The notes beneath the pieces are model-generated. The model was not told where the DNA came from, did no database searches, and saw nothing but the letters and a program-made list of their open reading frames with translations. A stretch of 64,000 nt of DNA from Krasilnikovozyma curviuscula. Taxonomy: Eukaryota > Basidiomycota > Tremellomycetes > Cystofilobasidiales > Mrakiaceae. Within the stretch, counting starts at the first letter, position 1. The number at the start of each line of letters is the position of its first letter. The stretch covers positions 1 through 64,000 of the forward strand of contig MVAQ01000107.1 in the NCBI GenBank assembly GCA_014825775.1, written 5' to 3'. The position numbers and the translations under genes were made by a program. This document shows, piece after piece, positions 36,250 to 48,774 of the stretch.

Positions 36250-38710
36250 CTAGTGGGCTGGGGAGGTTGGTCTGGTGGCTGGGGTAGCGATGCCACTGTC
36301 GGTGACTGGTCTGTCCCCCTCGTGGTGTAACGAGCGCTCATACTTCTTCGAGAAGCCGAATCTGCTCTTTTTCGCTTCGCTATCGCCAAGACCAGCTTTA
36401 ATTTCAACATCTCTGTTCATTTGGTGGTCGAGGAAGCCGGAAGATCTCCAAGCAGGGGTGTTGGAAAGGTACAGGGCATCGATTTGATCGATGGAAAGAC
36501 CCTCTGGTAAGTTACAGCGAATAATCAGTACGACTTAAGCTAAAGTAAAATGAAAGTTAATACACGTACTAGTTTCTGGAACGAAGAACAGGATGACGAC
36601 AAAAGAGATAGCAATACAGACGGCCCAACCTTAAACAAATGCATAACGTCAGTCTACATAGCAAGCTAGCATCATGTGTTGAGTTACTCACAGAAACAAA
36701 TACGGGAGGAAATAGCTCCGGTGATGAAAGGAACGACGAAGGCGATGATGGTGTTCATTCCCCAGCTTGATGGGCGGAAGAGTCAGCGCGACGTCCGTTG
36801 ATCAATCAAGTTCAGAAAATAGGGAAATCACGTACTTAGCACCAGTTGCGACAGTGACCAATCGTGGTGCAAGTCTGGTTGGGAAAGTTTCTCCGCAGAC
36901 CACCCAGACGACTGGCCCGAAGGAGGCAGCAAATCCTGAAAGCAAATAGCCAAATCAGCAAATTTGGACGGGTCAAGTTTAAAATTTTTTCGACTTACCA
37001 GCAATGAAGATACAAGAGAATGCAATCAATACCTTTCCACTGGTTTCTTGACCTGGTAAAGCTGTGCTGATGGCACCAGAAATAACTTGACCAATGAACA
37101 TCACGGCGGCACCGTAGAGGAGAACGGTTCTTCTACCAAAGTAGTAGACGAAGAACATTCCTGGGAAAGTGCAGATCAGGTTGACAGCAGACAAAATGAC
37201 TTGAACAACATATGAGTTGGTGATTCCGGAGGCTGTTTTGAACAGAGTTTTTTTTTGTCAGCGTAATGTCCAAAGCGGCGCAGTGTCCGGGAAACCAACG
37301 TACACTTGAAGAATTGAACACCGTAGGAGCTGGTTTGCAAACAAATCGAGATTAGGAGACGTCTTAGCGAGCAGTTCAATAAATAACACGCACAAGAAGA
37401 AGTTGACGCCAGTGGTTTGTTGAGAAATTTGAAGGAAAATACCGATGAAGGACCTGAAACCGATTCTGTCTCTGGTAGAGAAACACTCAAGGTAAGATGG
37501 CTTGCCCATGGCATCCAGCTTCTCCTGCTTGTCTTTGATTTCAGTACTGATTGTTGTTGTTTTTTTGTTGTGTTGTGTTTTTTATTTTTAGTTTTTTTGT
37601 GGGGGGGAGGGAATGTCAGTTAATGCTAAAGGTGAGCCCTTGTGTAAAGACTCACATTTCAAGCGTGATGGACTCGTCGCTAGCTGGTACACCTCTTAGA
37701 CGAGCAAGAGCATTTCGGCACTGATCATCTTTGCCGTGGAGCGAGAGGTAAGAGGGAGACTCGGGAGCCAAGGCAAAAGCAGTCAAGACAATGAGACCCC
37801 AAGCGAGTTGAATTCCTAAACAGAGAGAAACTCTTTTAGCAAGATGAAATAACCGAGAAAGTGCTGAAGAATGTCATACCTATTGGAACTCTCCAAGACG
37901 CGGTTCCACTATACGTGTTGGTGCAGTAATTGACAATATTGCAGAGGAAGATTCCCAGGGTGACAAAGCCCTGGAAACTACCTGTAACTACACCTCTCCA
38001 ATCTGGTGGACATAGCTCAGCTTGGAGGGTTGGAATCAAGCCAGAGAGACAACCAACAGCGAGACTGTAAAAGGGGCCGGCCGTCAGAACGCGCGGTCCA
38101 GTCAAGAAAATGCCAAAAGGAGATGTACCCAGTCAAGACTCTACCACCCACGATCTGCCCGTAGTTATACTTGGAAGAAACTTCAACAGCGATACCAATG
38201 ATAAACAAGCACAGGAAAATCAAGTTCGTGCGCTTGATACCAATTTTAGAGGAGATGAAACCAGAGCCCAAAGCGCCAACTGAACAGTGAAATTATTAGT
38301 CAGGATTAGAAAGAAGAGTGTCTTTACAGTGAATCATAACATACCAAAGCATCCAGCTACACACAGAGTGAAAAATAAAGATGTCGCAAAGATCAGCATC
38401 GGCTGAAAGTGGCACACGCAGCGTTGCAAGGCAGAGGCGACAAAACTGACCAGAGAAAATACCAGTGATCAAAGACTGTCTCCGTGAAGAGACACTGTAG
38501 GATCCATCAGTCAGTGTACCGAAACGTCGCTCGAAATCAGGCATTGTCATCAAGCCTGAGATGACCGACTATTCAATGTTTAGAGAGGTACGGCGTCAAA
38601 ACAGGACGAGCGGGCTTTTTTAGAATATCCTAGCCTACCTGTTCCCAACCAAACAAAAATCCACCAATAGACTGTGAGAAACAGAGGACGACGGTTGTAG
38701 TTTTACCCAT
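36250..38710 (-). CDS. MFS sugar transporter
   Basis: Twelve-helix sugar porter (hexose/monosaccharide family). Features: first helix IGGFLFGWEQSVISGL, MTMPDFERRFG, GQIVGGRVLTGLAVGCLSGL, ELCPPDWRG, the loop motif PESPSYL, ISQQTTGVNFF, the FGRR motif in FVYYFGRRTVLLYGAAV, and PETKGLSID before a roughly 70-residue cytosolic tail. The usual GYD-x-G after helix 1 is GWEQ here and the PESPR Arg is Ser; both departures may affect substrate choice. About eight introns. Start at 38710 gives MGKTTTVVLCFSQS directly before helix 1, so the N-tail is unusually short. The 3' end is only 144 bp from the convergent MYB gene. Confidence 0.85.
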
Positions 38711-40267
38711 GACGAATTAAGGCTGAGGTTTCTAGAGTAATGACGCGCAGACGCTGGTCTGACCTGAGTGGTTACTGGAGAAAGTAGTGTTGAGTATGAA
38801 AATGAAGGAGCTAGACGACTTAGTGATTGGTAGAGAAGGACTGTGTCAGGGCTGAGTTGATTCCCTTTTGTAGTTGATGTTGAGGATGTTGGTGGAAGAC
38901 GACTACGTTGACGGTGCTTCTTATTTTTTCTAGGGTTCCTCCAGATTACTCTGTCATACTCCTTCGGTGCCCACTGAAACGGCTCTCCAGGTGAAAAAGG
39001 TCCAGTTATCCGCAAAGAGGTGCGCCAGGAGGGGAACCAAAGTCTAGAGGCAATTCAAGCGACGAGAATTTTTGTTATCGCACTATCTCCACAGCCGTGA
39101 TAAGGAGCCCAACTGCCGCAAGGTCGTTATTGCCAATCAATTTGTTCCAGTTTGAGTCCGCTCGAAGAGAAAGTGGGAGCACCCGCTGGATACAGCCTTC
39201 GGCGCAACGCTCGAAGAGGAGTGAAATGAGGTCGGCCGTGGGTAAGGTTGGAAAAAAAGGGTGGGAAAAGGGACGGGAGACCTGACAGCTCGAGAAGGGC
39301 CTCATTGGAGAAGCTTTAGGTGTCTGTGGGAGAATGTGGGATTCAAGTGTGTGGGCTCTGGGAGGATGAATCATATTATAATGAGGGTGGTTTCCAAGCA
39401 GAGCGAAGCAAACCTATCGACGTTGTTGTGCTGAAAGGAGGACAGAAGATACTCAAATGTGAGCTAGCGCAATAGGAGTTCAATTCGAATGGCCAACGGA
39501 GGGGCTACTACGTTGCTGCCACGACTGATGAGACCACACAGAGGGGAACGGGCGGGGAGACGTCAGAGAGTGGCTCAAACTAAAAGAAAATACAATAGAA
39601 AGCCGAACGCTCTACTTCTGATCATTCCAATCCCATCAAGAGGTAGTGAGGGCGAAAATCAACGAAAACTCGATCGAGCGCTGAGCACACGGCATTGCAC
39701 GCACACTGACGCACTGACGCACTGCAGGGAAGACGCACATTGTTCAAGAACGAATCCCTTTGGAGTGGTGAAAGGGATACAAGCTGGAAAGAACACTGTG
39801 CAAAATATCTAGATGAGTCTCTGCGTCATAGGGGGATTCTTGCTGGCAAGAAAGAAGTGAGAGAAGGAGAATCTGTTCGAACAGAGGTCAGTTGAAGCAG
39901 CGATTACGACAGTCAGCGATGAACAGACCCACGTTTCATAGAAAAGATGAAAAAGAGATCATGATGACGGTTCAGCTCTGTACAGAGGCAGAAGGCATGC
40001 TGCAGTGGGAAAAAAGTATCGGACCGTCTGCTACCGACGGGAATATCTTTCCTTTTCTACAATACACCGGTCCACCGAGCTCCAAAAAGAGACAGCGCAG
40101 TTTTTGCAGTTCAAAACCAATTCTTGGTGATTATGACTTGGTGACCACAGAAAACGGCACGGTGCCAGAATCTTTCTGCTTGCTATCGAGAAAATGGTTG
40201 TTTACAATCAATGGTCGAGCGCATCTAAACATTATGTATATCCCCAAAAGACGTTAATTAAACACGA
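38711..40267. other. 1.5-kb gap between two transporters
   Basis: No gene supported. It holds the promoter of the sugar transporter and the 3' flank of the next permease. A small tandem repeat lies at 39704-39723. Plus-strand frames at 39489-39812 and 39892-40257 have no motifs. Confidence 0.4.
39704..39723. repeat. Short tandem repeat, 8-bp unit
   Basis: ACTGACGC repeated two and a half times in the sugar-transporter upstream region. Could be a clustered regulator site or chance. Confidence 0.6.
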
Positions 40268-42530
40268 TTACAAAGAGTAACGGAAGGATGGCAGCTGCTT
40301 ATCAGTCAGATCTACGTTTTGTTCAGAACCACTCTCAACGTCTTCAGCCTTCTCATCAAGTGGTGTTGCGACCGCCGGGGTGGAAGCGATGGCCTGAGCC
40401 TCCTTCTTCTTGTTCTCTTGGATGAAGAGGAATCTCAGCAGGATAGAAGCCACAGAAGTGAAACACATCATCGAGATGACGATAATCCAAGTCGATCGGT
40501 AGTGAATCTTGGCCTCAGGAGTCAAGACGGCTGAGGAAAACCACAAACCGAGCTTCAGTACTCCCACTCACTCTTTCCAGTCACCTAGGAAGAGAAACTC
40601 ACTGTATGCACCAACGATATTTCCAATGTTGTAGCTGTGAGAAATAGAGGTAGACCCATTAGCGTCGTGTTCGAGTGGTCGAGACTACGTAAAGACTTAC
40701 CCAATGAAGATAGCTCCGTTTACGACGGCACGCTTGGTTCCACCAGCGAAGTTGGCAGCTCCCAAAGCCAAGACGAGAACATAAGGAGTTCCGAATGTGG
40801 GGAGCTTATATAAACAGACGTTGGTCAGCTCGTGTTCAAACGTTAATGTAAGTTGCAAACCATAACTCACGAGATAGTAGCCAAACAGAGGAAGACCGGG
40901 GTGGACCCACGAACCCTTCCAAATGATGATTGATCCGATGATGACCGGGATACACGATAATGGGATGAGGTAGGTTCTGGAATCCTTCCATTTTCCGGCG
41001 ATCCAACCGAAGATCCAGAGGGAGACACAGGTAAAGGCACCTCCTGGGATCTGGTAAGCGATAGCTTGAAGACTGGTGTACCCGAAAGTCTACAAGAGGG
41101 GAAGAATATCGTCAGCAAAGCGACGGGTTGTTTCTGCTTCTAGCAAGTTAAGAAGAGGTTAGCTCACCGATACGATCCTTGAACCGAATGCAGTAACAGC
41201 ACCGTTGCTGACGTAGATAGCAGCACCCATTATGGCCAAGATCCAAATCTTGATGTCTAATGCAGCTTCCTTCGCCTGGTTCCAGTTCAAAGGGGTCTCA
41301 GCCTTGGTACCGATGGCTTCTGATCTGCGGCGCAAGATGACCTTGTCTTCCTCAGTGAAGAATCGGCCTGGTTTTTCAGGTGAGGCGGGGACGAAAAAGT
41401 ATACGGCAAACGCCCACGCCATGGTTGCTGAACCGGCGAAGACTGTATTCGGGGGAGGAATATTGTGAGCGGACGCTGGAAGAACTACGTGGAAATGGAA
41501 TACGACTGACTATACATGTACTTCCAGTTGTGAAGTGGCCCCTTGGCACTTCCAAGGCCATAGTTGAGAGCTCCTCTGCCAAAATTGTGTGGGTCTTACT
41601 GTTAGAAGCGGTGCAAACGGCGACGAAGCGCATCAATCAAACTTACGAGAACATCGAGAAAATACCCGTCGCTGCATACCAGATACCCAAACGCAAAGCA
41701 GCTTCTTCCCTTTTGTACCACATGCCAGTAATCGTGACGAAACCTAACAGTTCACGTTGCAGGAGAACAGAGGGAATCGGCATCAGACGAGCTCTTCGTA
41801 AAGACTTCAACAGACGCAATGGAAGAAGAGATTCGTCAATTACTTACCTGGAGATACAGCACTCTGTAGGGTTCGTTGGTGAGATAAGGGAAGAAAAAAG
41901 ACACGAAAGAGAAGGTCAGACTCGCAGCGTATGCGGAATTTCATGTGTGGGCCTAAGTAAAAGAATCCTCAAGAGCGTACCTCCACAATACCAAGGAAAA
42001 CACGTTGGACGACAAGACCTTGATAGTTGGTACAGACGATGGTCAAGAGACAGATGAGGCCCCAAATAAAAATGAGAACACTGAGAGTCTTAACGAGCGG
42101 GAATCTTTGAAGAAGAAGAGCCCATCCCAAGACCGCACAGATGTAACCGTAATAGAAGGCGGCATTGGCGGTGGAATATCTGATGGTTGAGGTGACACCG
42201 TGTGTGGTGGTTGACAGGTGAAGATCTGCGATGATGCCGAAGACAGATGCTGATCCCAATACAGCCTTATCGTAGTATTGGAGACCGAAACTAATGGTTA
42301 GTAGAGGCATCACTTTGTTTTGTGTTTATGTTAGAAAGGGGGGAAACACGATTGCGCCATCAGCAAGCAGGGGTGGAAAAAAGCGGAAGTTCAACCGTCA
42401 GAGCCGGTCAAAAGCAATTCATGTTCAAAAGACACTCACACAAGCGATCGATCTTCCATACAAGAGCCCTCTCCTTCTTCTGCAGTAATAGAGCATCCTC
42501 GTCGTGGGTTTCCTTGGTAACTTCAGACAT
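40268..42530 (-). CDS. MFS permease, Dal5-like anion:cation symporter
   Basis: Third ACS-type permease in the window. The N-tail MSEVTKETHDEDALLLQKKE leads into KIDRLLMPLLTISFGLQYYD, then KAVLGSASVFGIIADLHLST, YYGYICAVLGWALLLQRFPL, QRVFLGIVE, the central loop PASPEKPGRFFTEEDKVILR and the end ISMMCFTSVASILLRFLFIQ with an acidic tail. KAVLGSAS replaces the N-x-x-x-A motif of the other two permeases; this D-K-x-x-L-x-x-A pattern is typical of the Dal5/allantoate branch. About nine introns. TATA-like box about 120 bp upstream on the minus strand. The plus-strand 225-codon frame across 41380-42057 is a shadow. Confidence 0.85.
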
Positions 42531-43061
42531 ATCTGGTTGTTTACCAAATTTTTGGCGAGAACAGGGAGGAGAGGAAAGGCGAAAAGATTGGGATAGAAAA
42601 AAGAGGAGCAAATGCGTGTAGCAGGCAGCCCTTCAGTAGAGACCTCGAGTTATATAGGTAGTGAATGATTGGATAAGGATGTCGTTATCAGACGAACTGC
42701 CCGGAGCTGAAAGGGACGGAGGACACGAAAAGTTCTGCATCCGAGGGCGTTTCGCTCACAAGCCCAATGTTGGCATTTTCCGATGTTGAAATTCCAGGGA
42801 GATAAGGCAGGCTAAGACGTACTAAGAGCATTTGATGGCGATTCCCCCAGTTCTAGCCGGAGAAACGTACAGGTGGATTCACAATGGCAAAAAGGCGAGG
42901 AGGTGGGCCGGATGTGAATTGTGGACCTCCGGATGATGGTGAGATAAGGAGGGAATGAGGTGATTTCGACATCAAATGGATTTCTTGGGTCTTTGTTGTG
43001 ACATCTGCTCAGCAACAGGAGTTCCCAAGTATTTTGACGGCGAGCAACTTTGTTTACCAAA
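42531..43061. promoter_or_regulatory. Divergent promoter: ACS permease / S9 peptidase-like gene
   Basis: 531 bp between two divergent starts. CCTATATA (minus strand, 42651-42658) is placed for the permease. I see no clear TATA for the peptidase-like gene. Divergent arrangement allows co-regulation (inference). Confidence 0.5.
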
Positions 43062-46000
43062 ATGGTTCATCTCCTGCAGGTCGCATTTGGACTGGCAACA
43101 CTCTCTTCTCAAGTGCTCGCAGCAACTCCATTCGGACCTCCTCAGCAACAGATCTTCGGCCAGCAAATTCATCAGCAGGAGAATCAGAAAAAGAATTCGT
43201 TCGATGCGAAGTCGCTCGTGCAAGTGCCAACAATTCAGAAGTGGGTCGCAACTCCCAACGGTGAGGGAGTTGCAGTCACAGTGAAGACCTTCGACTATGA
43301 AGCACAGTCGTAGGTTGCGAAAATTACCTATAATTCATTCTGCTTCCAGCTGCTGACTTCGTTCCTCCTCGCTCTTGTTTCAGCTCCTACAATCAGCTCT
43401 GGATGCTCCCAGTCAACGCCCAGTTCCAAGTACAACCAGTCCCTGCTTTCAATGTTACCAAAGACTCCCTCTTCACTTGGCTGTCTAACAGCTCGCTGGC
43501 AGTCTTACAGCCGTCCGGAGCTACCTCGTGGGACTTGGTCTCGTACAACGTGAATTACACCGTCACCCCTCCAGCGTATCCACCCTCAATCTCACATCCA
43601 CACCTTATCCATCGATTCGAGATTTTAGTGAGACCAACTCATCTCGAGTTCTCCCCGGCTTCTTCCGTCCTCGCAGTTGTCACCAACGCATATCTCGACG
43701 AGAGACTCGACACGATTTTGGAGCAAGACGAAGAGGATATAGAAGCTGGACAAGGTTGGGAAGGAGGATGGGTCTACGAAGGTGTTTGGGCTAGATATTG
43801 GGACACTTGGACAAGAAGGAAACAGCCGAGGTTGTTCTTGGGCAAGCTGAGAGCTACGGAGAAAGCTTGGAAGCTGGAAGGCAACAAGTTTGTTGCGCCA
43901 TTGGTTGGAACTGGAATAGTAAGTCAAAATGTTCCATTTACTGGCGGTGCAAATGATACTGACTTCAGCTCTTCCGACCGTCTAGATCCCGCTCGATATC
44001 AAGATGTCAGAAAAGTCAATTGCGATCGTCTCGAAGGATCCATCAGTTCACAAGTCCTTCCACACTCGGACCAATGTAAGTTATATCGTCTCTATCACCC
44101 ATCGCTGAACACATTTTCTCACTTTCCTCGCGCTGTAGCTTTACACTCTGTCCTTACTCTCCTCTGATGCGAAACCTCAACTCCTGTCAAGTGGTGTTGG
44201 CGGTCAATCCTCGTCCCCAACTTTCAATGGGGACAAGATTGCATGGCTAGAACAGTCTCAGGATGGCAACGCAAAGGGACAGAGGAAGTTGTGGATATTT
44301 GACGGCGCTAAGAAATGGGAGGTCGAGATCGCTGATTATGATCTCAGCCCAAGCAAAGTCGTGGTACGTCTTTAACCCCATCTGAAAACTAAAAGAATAG
44401 AGGTTTAATGTCGGTAAACTTTGGATCTATCTAGTTCTCCCTCAGTGGTGAAGCTCTCAACCTCATCACAGAACACGAAACGGAATCTTCAATCTATCAC
44501 ATCTGGACCCCGGAATCTCAGACTTCATCTCCAAGAGTACCAACCCTTATTGAAACCAACCACACCATTCACCATTCTGTACACGTTGGGTAAGGGCTCC
44601 TTGACTCGCCTTGCTGCCTCTGCCTCGAACTCCAGCTGACCGCTTCCTCTGGGCGTCACTAGTATCACTCCATTGCAACACTCGCACTTGATTTCTCTAA
44701 AATCTTCAATCGCTCAGCCGCCAGAGCTGTACATGACATCTCACTCGCCATACGAAGACCCGGCTGACAACTTGGAAGAGATCAGGTCAGCCGGCCTCAC
44801 TCTAAGCGCGCCTTCTTTGGATCGATCCTGAATTTTTATCATTTTGTTAATACAGACTGACTGACTTTACAGCTAATGCTACTTCCGCGGCTCTCGATCT
44901 CACTCAAGGCCAAGGCGAGAAAATCTGGGTCAAATCGTCGAACGATATCAACGTCCAAGCTCGAATCTTCTTCCCACCGTCCTCAAAGGAGGCGTCACCT
45001 TTACCCCTGTTGATATTAATTATGGACGATTCTTGGAGAGATGAATGGACCGCTGGAACGTCAAATCCTAATGGTGAGTTGTATCGCTCATCTAGTATAT
45101 ATGTCGAAATTATCTGACCCGTCTTACTGCGTTTTGTAGTCTTGGTCACTTTAGGTTTCGTGGTCGTTCAAATAAACCCGACTGGATCCTCTGGATATTC
45201 CACTGGTAAGTACTCTTTCTCAGCCGTCACCAACATTTTTCAAGCTGACCTTCATTTGACAGCTTTCCAACAGATCAGACGAGGTGAATGGGGTGCTCAG
45301 CCGATGGACGATATCTCTGCCGTGCTTCAACATGTACTCTCATCGTACTCTCAAGTAGACTCTTCCAAAACTTTCGCTCTTGGCGTGGGAGCTTATGGTG
45401 GTTGGGCTATCAACTGGATCCAGGTCCACAATGACGACTTCAAGTTCAAAGGCTTGATCAGCCAGGGTGGAATCTTTTCGACAACAGACATTGTGTATGA
45501 GATTGATGAGTCTTTCTGGGTGAGCTCTGCGTCCCGTTTTTCGCTACCATATTCGAGTTTCTGATTGTTTCTAATTTATTTTGTGCGATCAGCCTGAATG
45601 GGAGTTCGTTGGTCTTCCAGGAGATAACTCGTCAACCTAGTGAGCAGTGTCCATTTCTTTCAAATAGTATTCTAACCTCTGACATTCGTTGGTATTCATT
45701 AATAGCAACAAATGGAATCCTACGAACTTGGTCTGGAACGCTAAGACTCCTCAACTTTTCATCCACGGCGGTAAAGGTCTGACGCTTGTTCTTTCTTGTT
45801 TCCCCAGAAGTAGCAAAAGAAACTGACTCATATCTTTACTCTCAGACTACCGAGTGCCAGAAACTCAGAGCATCGCCGGTTATAACGCGCTGCAGAGGTT
45901 GGTGTCGCTTGTATATTGGCTCCTTCTATGTCCTTCTAACACATCTCTCATTTTCTGCTAGACAAGGAGTGCCTAGCAGACTGCTGTACTTCCCAACGGA

Positions 46001-46079
46001 GAACCATATCATTACCGACGAGCTTAACATTGCCAAGTGGTACACTGAAGTTGCACTCTTCCTTCAGCAGCAGCTGTGA
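43062..46079 (+). CDS. Secreted S9 (DPP-V-like) protein lacking the catalytic serine
   Basis: Homologue of fungal dipeptidyl-peptidase V: signal peptide MVHLLQVAFGLATLSSQVLA, an N-terminal beta-propeller and a C-terminal alpha/beta hydrolase domain. About ten introns. Landmarks: LLILIMDDSWRDEW, VVVQINPTGSSGYSTAFQQI, GAQPMDDISAVLQHVL, then the nucleophile elbow LGVGAYGGWAINWIQVH. DPP-V enzymes have GASYGG at this point; here the codon is GCT (Ala). The charge-relay Asp (HGGKDYRVP) and His (PTENHIIT) are kept. The protein should therefore fold but not cleave by the usual mechanism. It may bind peptides, act as a decoy, or be inactive. Several N-glycosylation sites fit secretion. Confidence 0.85.
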
Positions 46080-46354
46080 TTGCGTGTTTATGAGAAACTA
46101 TAACTGCTGCTTATAAAATGTCACTTTAGCCAATGTTTCGCGGTGCGCCTCAGCAGCTCTCCATGCTAGTAGAAGATATGAGGTCTCGAACCGTAAACAA
46201 AAACTAGAGCTGGTGGCAATGAGGCTTTAAACGACTTCCGGACGCGACCTCTCAGCTCCGTCGTAACGCGATTAGCCCATTTTATAAGCACGACCATCTT
46301 TTCTAAACATAATGCTTCCTTCTCCTACCTATCTTCTGACCATTCCTCCAGGAG

Positions 46355-48529
46355 ATGGCTCCAACCTCACTCGTTCAGACTGAAACGACCCCTTTACTCC
46401 CCAAGGTTGAGAAACAGAAGCTCTCAAAGACGGATTTGGCTTGTATTTTGCCTTGCCTCTTTGCGAATATCTTCCTAGCTGCACTGGAGAATACTGTCAG
46501 TTCCTTTGGAATCTCTCCTGAGACAAGCTCAATCTCAAAAGGCAACTTACTGAATTATGGCTTTGCCCTCTTGTTTCAGATTATAGCCTCAATCCAGAAC
46601 TCCATAGGAGCCAGCTTTAACGCAGGAAATAACATAGCTTGGGTGGCTACATCCTACTTGATTGTCTCAACTGCTGTTCAGCCTGTAAGTTTTTGAGGTT
46701 TGAAACGAGACTTTAGCAGAGTCACAAACCAGCTACCTTCTTCTCTCAGCTGTACGGTCGCTTTGCCGGCCTTTTTGGAAGAACTGCTGTATACGTATTC
46801 GCTCTCAGTATCTTTTCAGTTGGATGTATCTGTTGTGGGCTCTCTACCTCCCTAACACAGATGATCCTTGCGCGATCATTCTGCGGAATTGGAGGCGCTG
46901 GCCTCATCACTATTTCACAGATCATCGCTTACGATTTCATTGAGATTAAATGGAGAGGTCTCTACCAAGCAATGACCAACTCTTCTTATGGAGTGAGTTT
47001 CCCGTTACAAAGTCGCGCCGTTACAGATCTCAAATCTAATCCTCCTTTTGTTGCTGCTTCTCCCCAGCTTGGTGGAGCGCTTGGAGCAAGCATGGGGGGA
47101 ATCATCACGGAAAAGTTTGGCTGGAGGTGGTGCTTCTACGGACAGATTCCCATCTGCTTGTTATCTTTGTTTGTGTTCCTCATCAAGGGTCACTCGAAGC
47201 TTCAGAAGCTGGGAATCGAAAAGAAGACGAACCTCAAAATGTCTGATATTGATATACTTGGAAGTATATTGCTGGTGAGCTATATTTCCAACTCTCATTA
47301 GTTTTTCTGTTGGAACGTTAATGCTGACTTTCTGCTTTCAGATGTCTTGCATCACGACAATACTTCTCGGTCTCAACATCGGCGGAAATGAGCTTCCATG
47401 GTCCCACCCATTGATCATCTCGTCTTTCGTTCTCACCGGTATAATACTGGCTCTTTTTTTCTGGCATGAGAAAAGATGCGAGCTTCCTGTGTTACCTTTG
47501 ACACTCTTTCACGGGAAGGCCATGCTCTCTCATCTCGGCGCCAATTTCTTTGGTTCGTAGTTGTAATTTATCTGTTTTAGGATCCGAGATTAATTCTTTG
47601 GTCAAATTCAGGTGCCTGTTGCATGTTCAGTACCTTTTACCTCCTCCCAACTTATTTCCAATCTGTGCTGCTCATCTCAGTCGCTGACGCCTCGGAAAAG
47701 CTCGCCTATCCGGCTCTTGCTGCTCCAATTGGCTCTATCTTCACTGGTCTGATGCTCAACGGTGTCAGTATCTCCCTCACCGGCCTCTTGTCCAATGTTG
47801 GATCACTAGTCCTCCTTCTCGGCTCTGGAATGGATCTCTTGCTAACATTCGAGGACGGCAACGGAAAGGGCGAGTGGTTTTTCCTGGCTCATATCATTTG
47901 GACGAACCTTGGACAGGGTATTCTATTTCCAGCTTCGTTGATTGACATCAGTAACCGTAACTCGCAAGGTGAGCTCACCTTCACGTTTCACTCTGCCTCT
48001 ATATGACTGAACTTGTTTGCACTGCTCTAACCTTCAGAACAAGCGATCACCACCTCTTTAATCTTCCTCACTCGCTCTCTTGGATCTGTCTTTGGTATTT
48101 CAGGCTCTCAGTCAGTCTTGCAAAATGTGCTCGCAACAACACTCGAATCCTCGATATCCGGTCCCAACAAAACTGCAGTAAGCTCCACTGTCTAGAGATC
48201 TATCCTTGTCTTACGCCAGCTCAGATGACTGGATCATTTATTTATTTTATCTTTTTGGGGGCAGACTATTGAATACGTCAGAAGCAGCGTAGACCACATC
48301 CTCCTTCTAGAGCCAGAGTTACAACAAAAAGGAAAGCTCCGTGTAACTTCTCGTCTAAAACTCCCTTCTGACTCCTTGTTATATTTTAGTGATCAACTGC
48401 TACTCGATGGCTCTGAGAGGTGCGTTCGCATTTTCTGCTGGATGCGCCGTACTGTGTGTCGTTTCCATTTTCTGTAATGCATCGTTTGGGAAGAGAATAG
48501 AAGAAGGCGATGATGCTCTGGAGAACTAG
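46355..48529 (+). CDS. MFS drug:H+ antiporter-2 type transporter (14 TM)
   Basis: DHA2-type carrier related to fungal multidrug and vacuolar basic-amino-acid (Vba) transporters. An N-tail with TTPLLP, a dileucine-like vacuolar sorting signal, precedes helix 1. Landmarks: NIAWVATSYLIVSTAVQP, LYGRFAGLFGRTAVYVFAL, RSFCGIGGAGLITISQI, WRGLYQAM, the motif-C region LGGALGASMGGIITEKFGWR, then GQIPICLLSL, two extra central helices, LGQGILFPASLIDISNRNSQ and LRGAFAFSAGCAVLCVV. Exons begin 46355; about eight introns, the last running from about 48340 to 48389. The motif-C proline is Ala and NLP is QIP, so function as an exporter is not assured. Basic amino acids or small toxins are plausible substrates. 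Confidence 0.8.
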
Positions 48530-48774
48530 GCTTTGTTTGAATGATGCACCTCATTTGGAGATCCAACGTTGTAGGTTTGCAAGTTCGCAAGTGGCACTTC
48601 TGCCCCGCGCAAAAAACGTGGTGTCACCGTAAGTCTGTCTCCGGTCATTTCCATCTTTGTCTGGCGTGTGCTTCTCTAAAGCCCTTAAAACATGTCCATC
48701 TTGAAATGGGTGAATGGATTCAGAATGCCAAAGGATATCATCAAAAAAATATAAACAAAGAAAGGTACGGTATT
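48530..48774. other. Shared 3' region of convergent genes
   Basis: 245 bp between the DHA2 transporter stop and the dioxygenase stop. No gene. Confidence 0.5.

Noticed and set aside
41380..42057. 225-codon plus-strand frame
   Set aside because: Antisense to the exons and introns of the ACS permease; no motif.
46160..46200. Possible tRNA T-loop (GGTTCGAGACC on the minus strand)
   Set aside because: The flanking bases do not form a T-stem or an acceptor stem.
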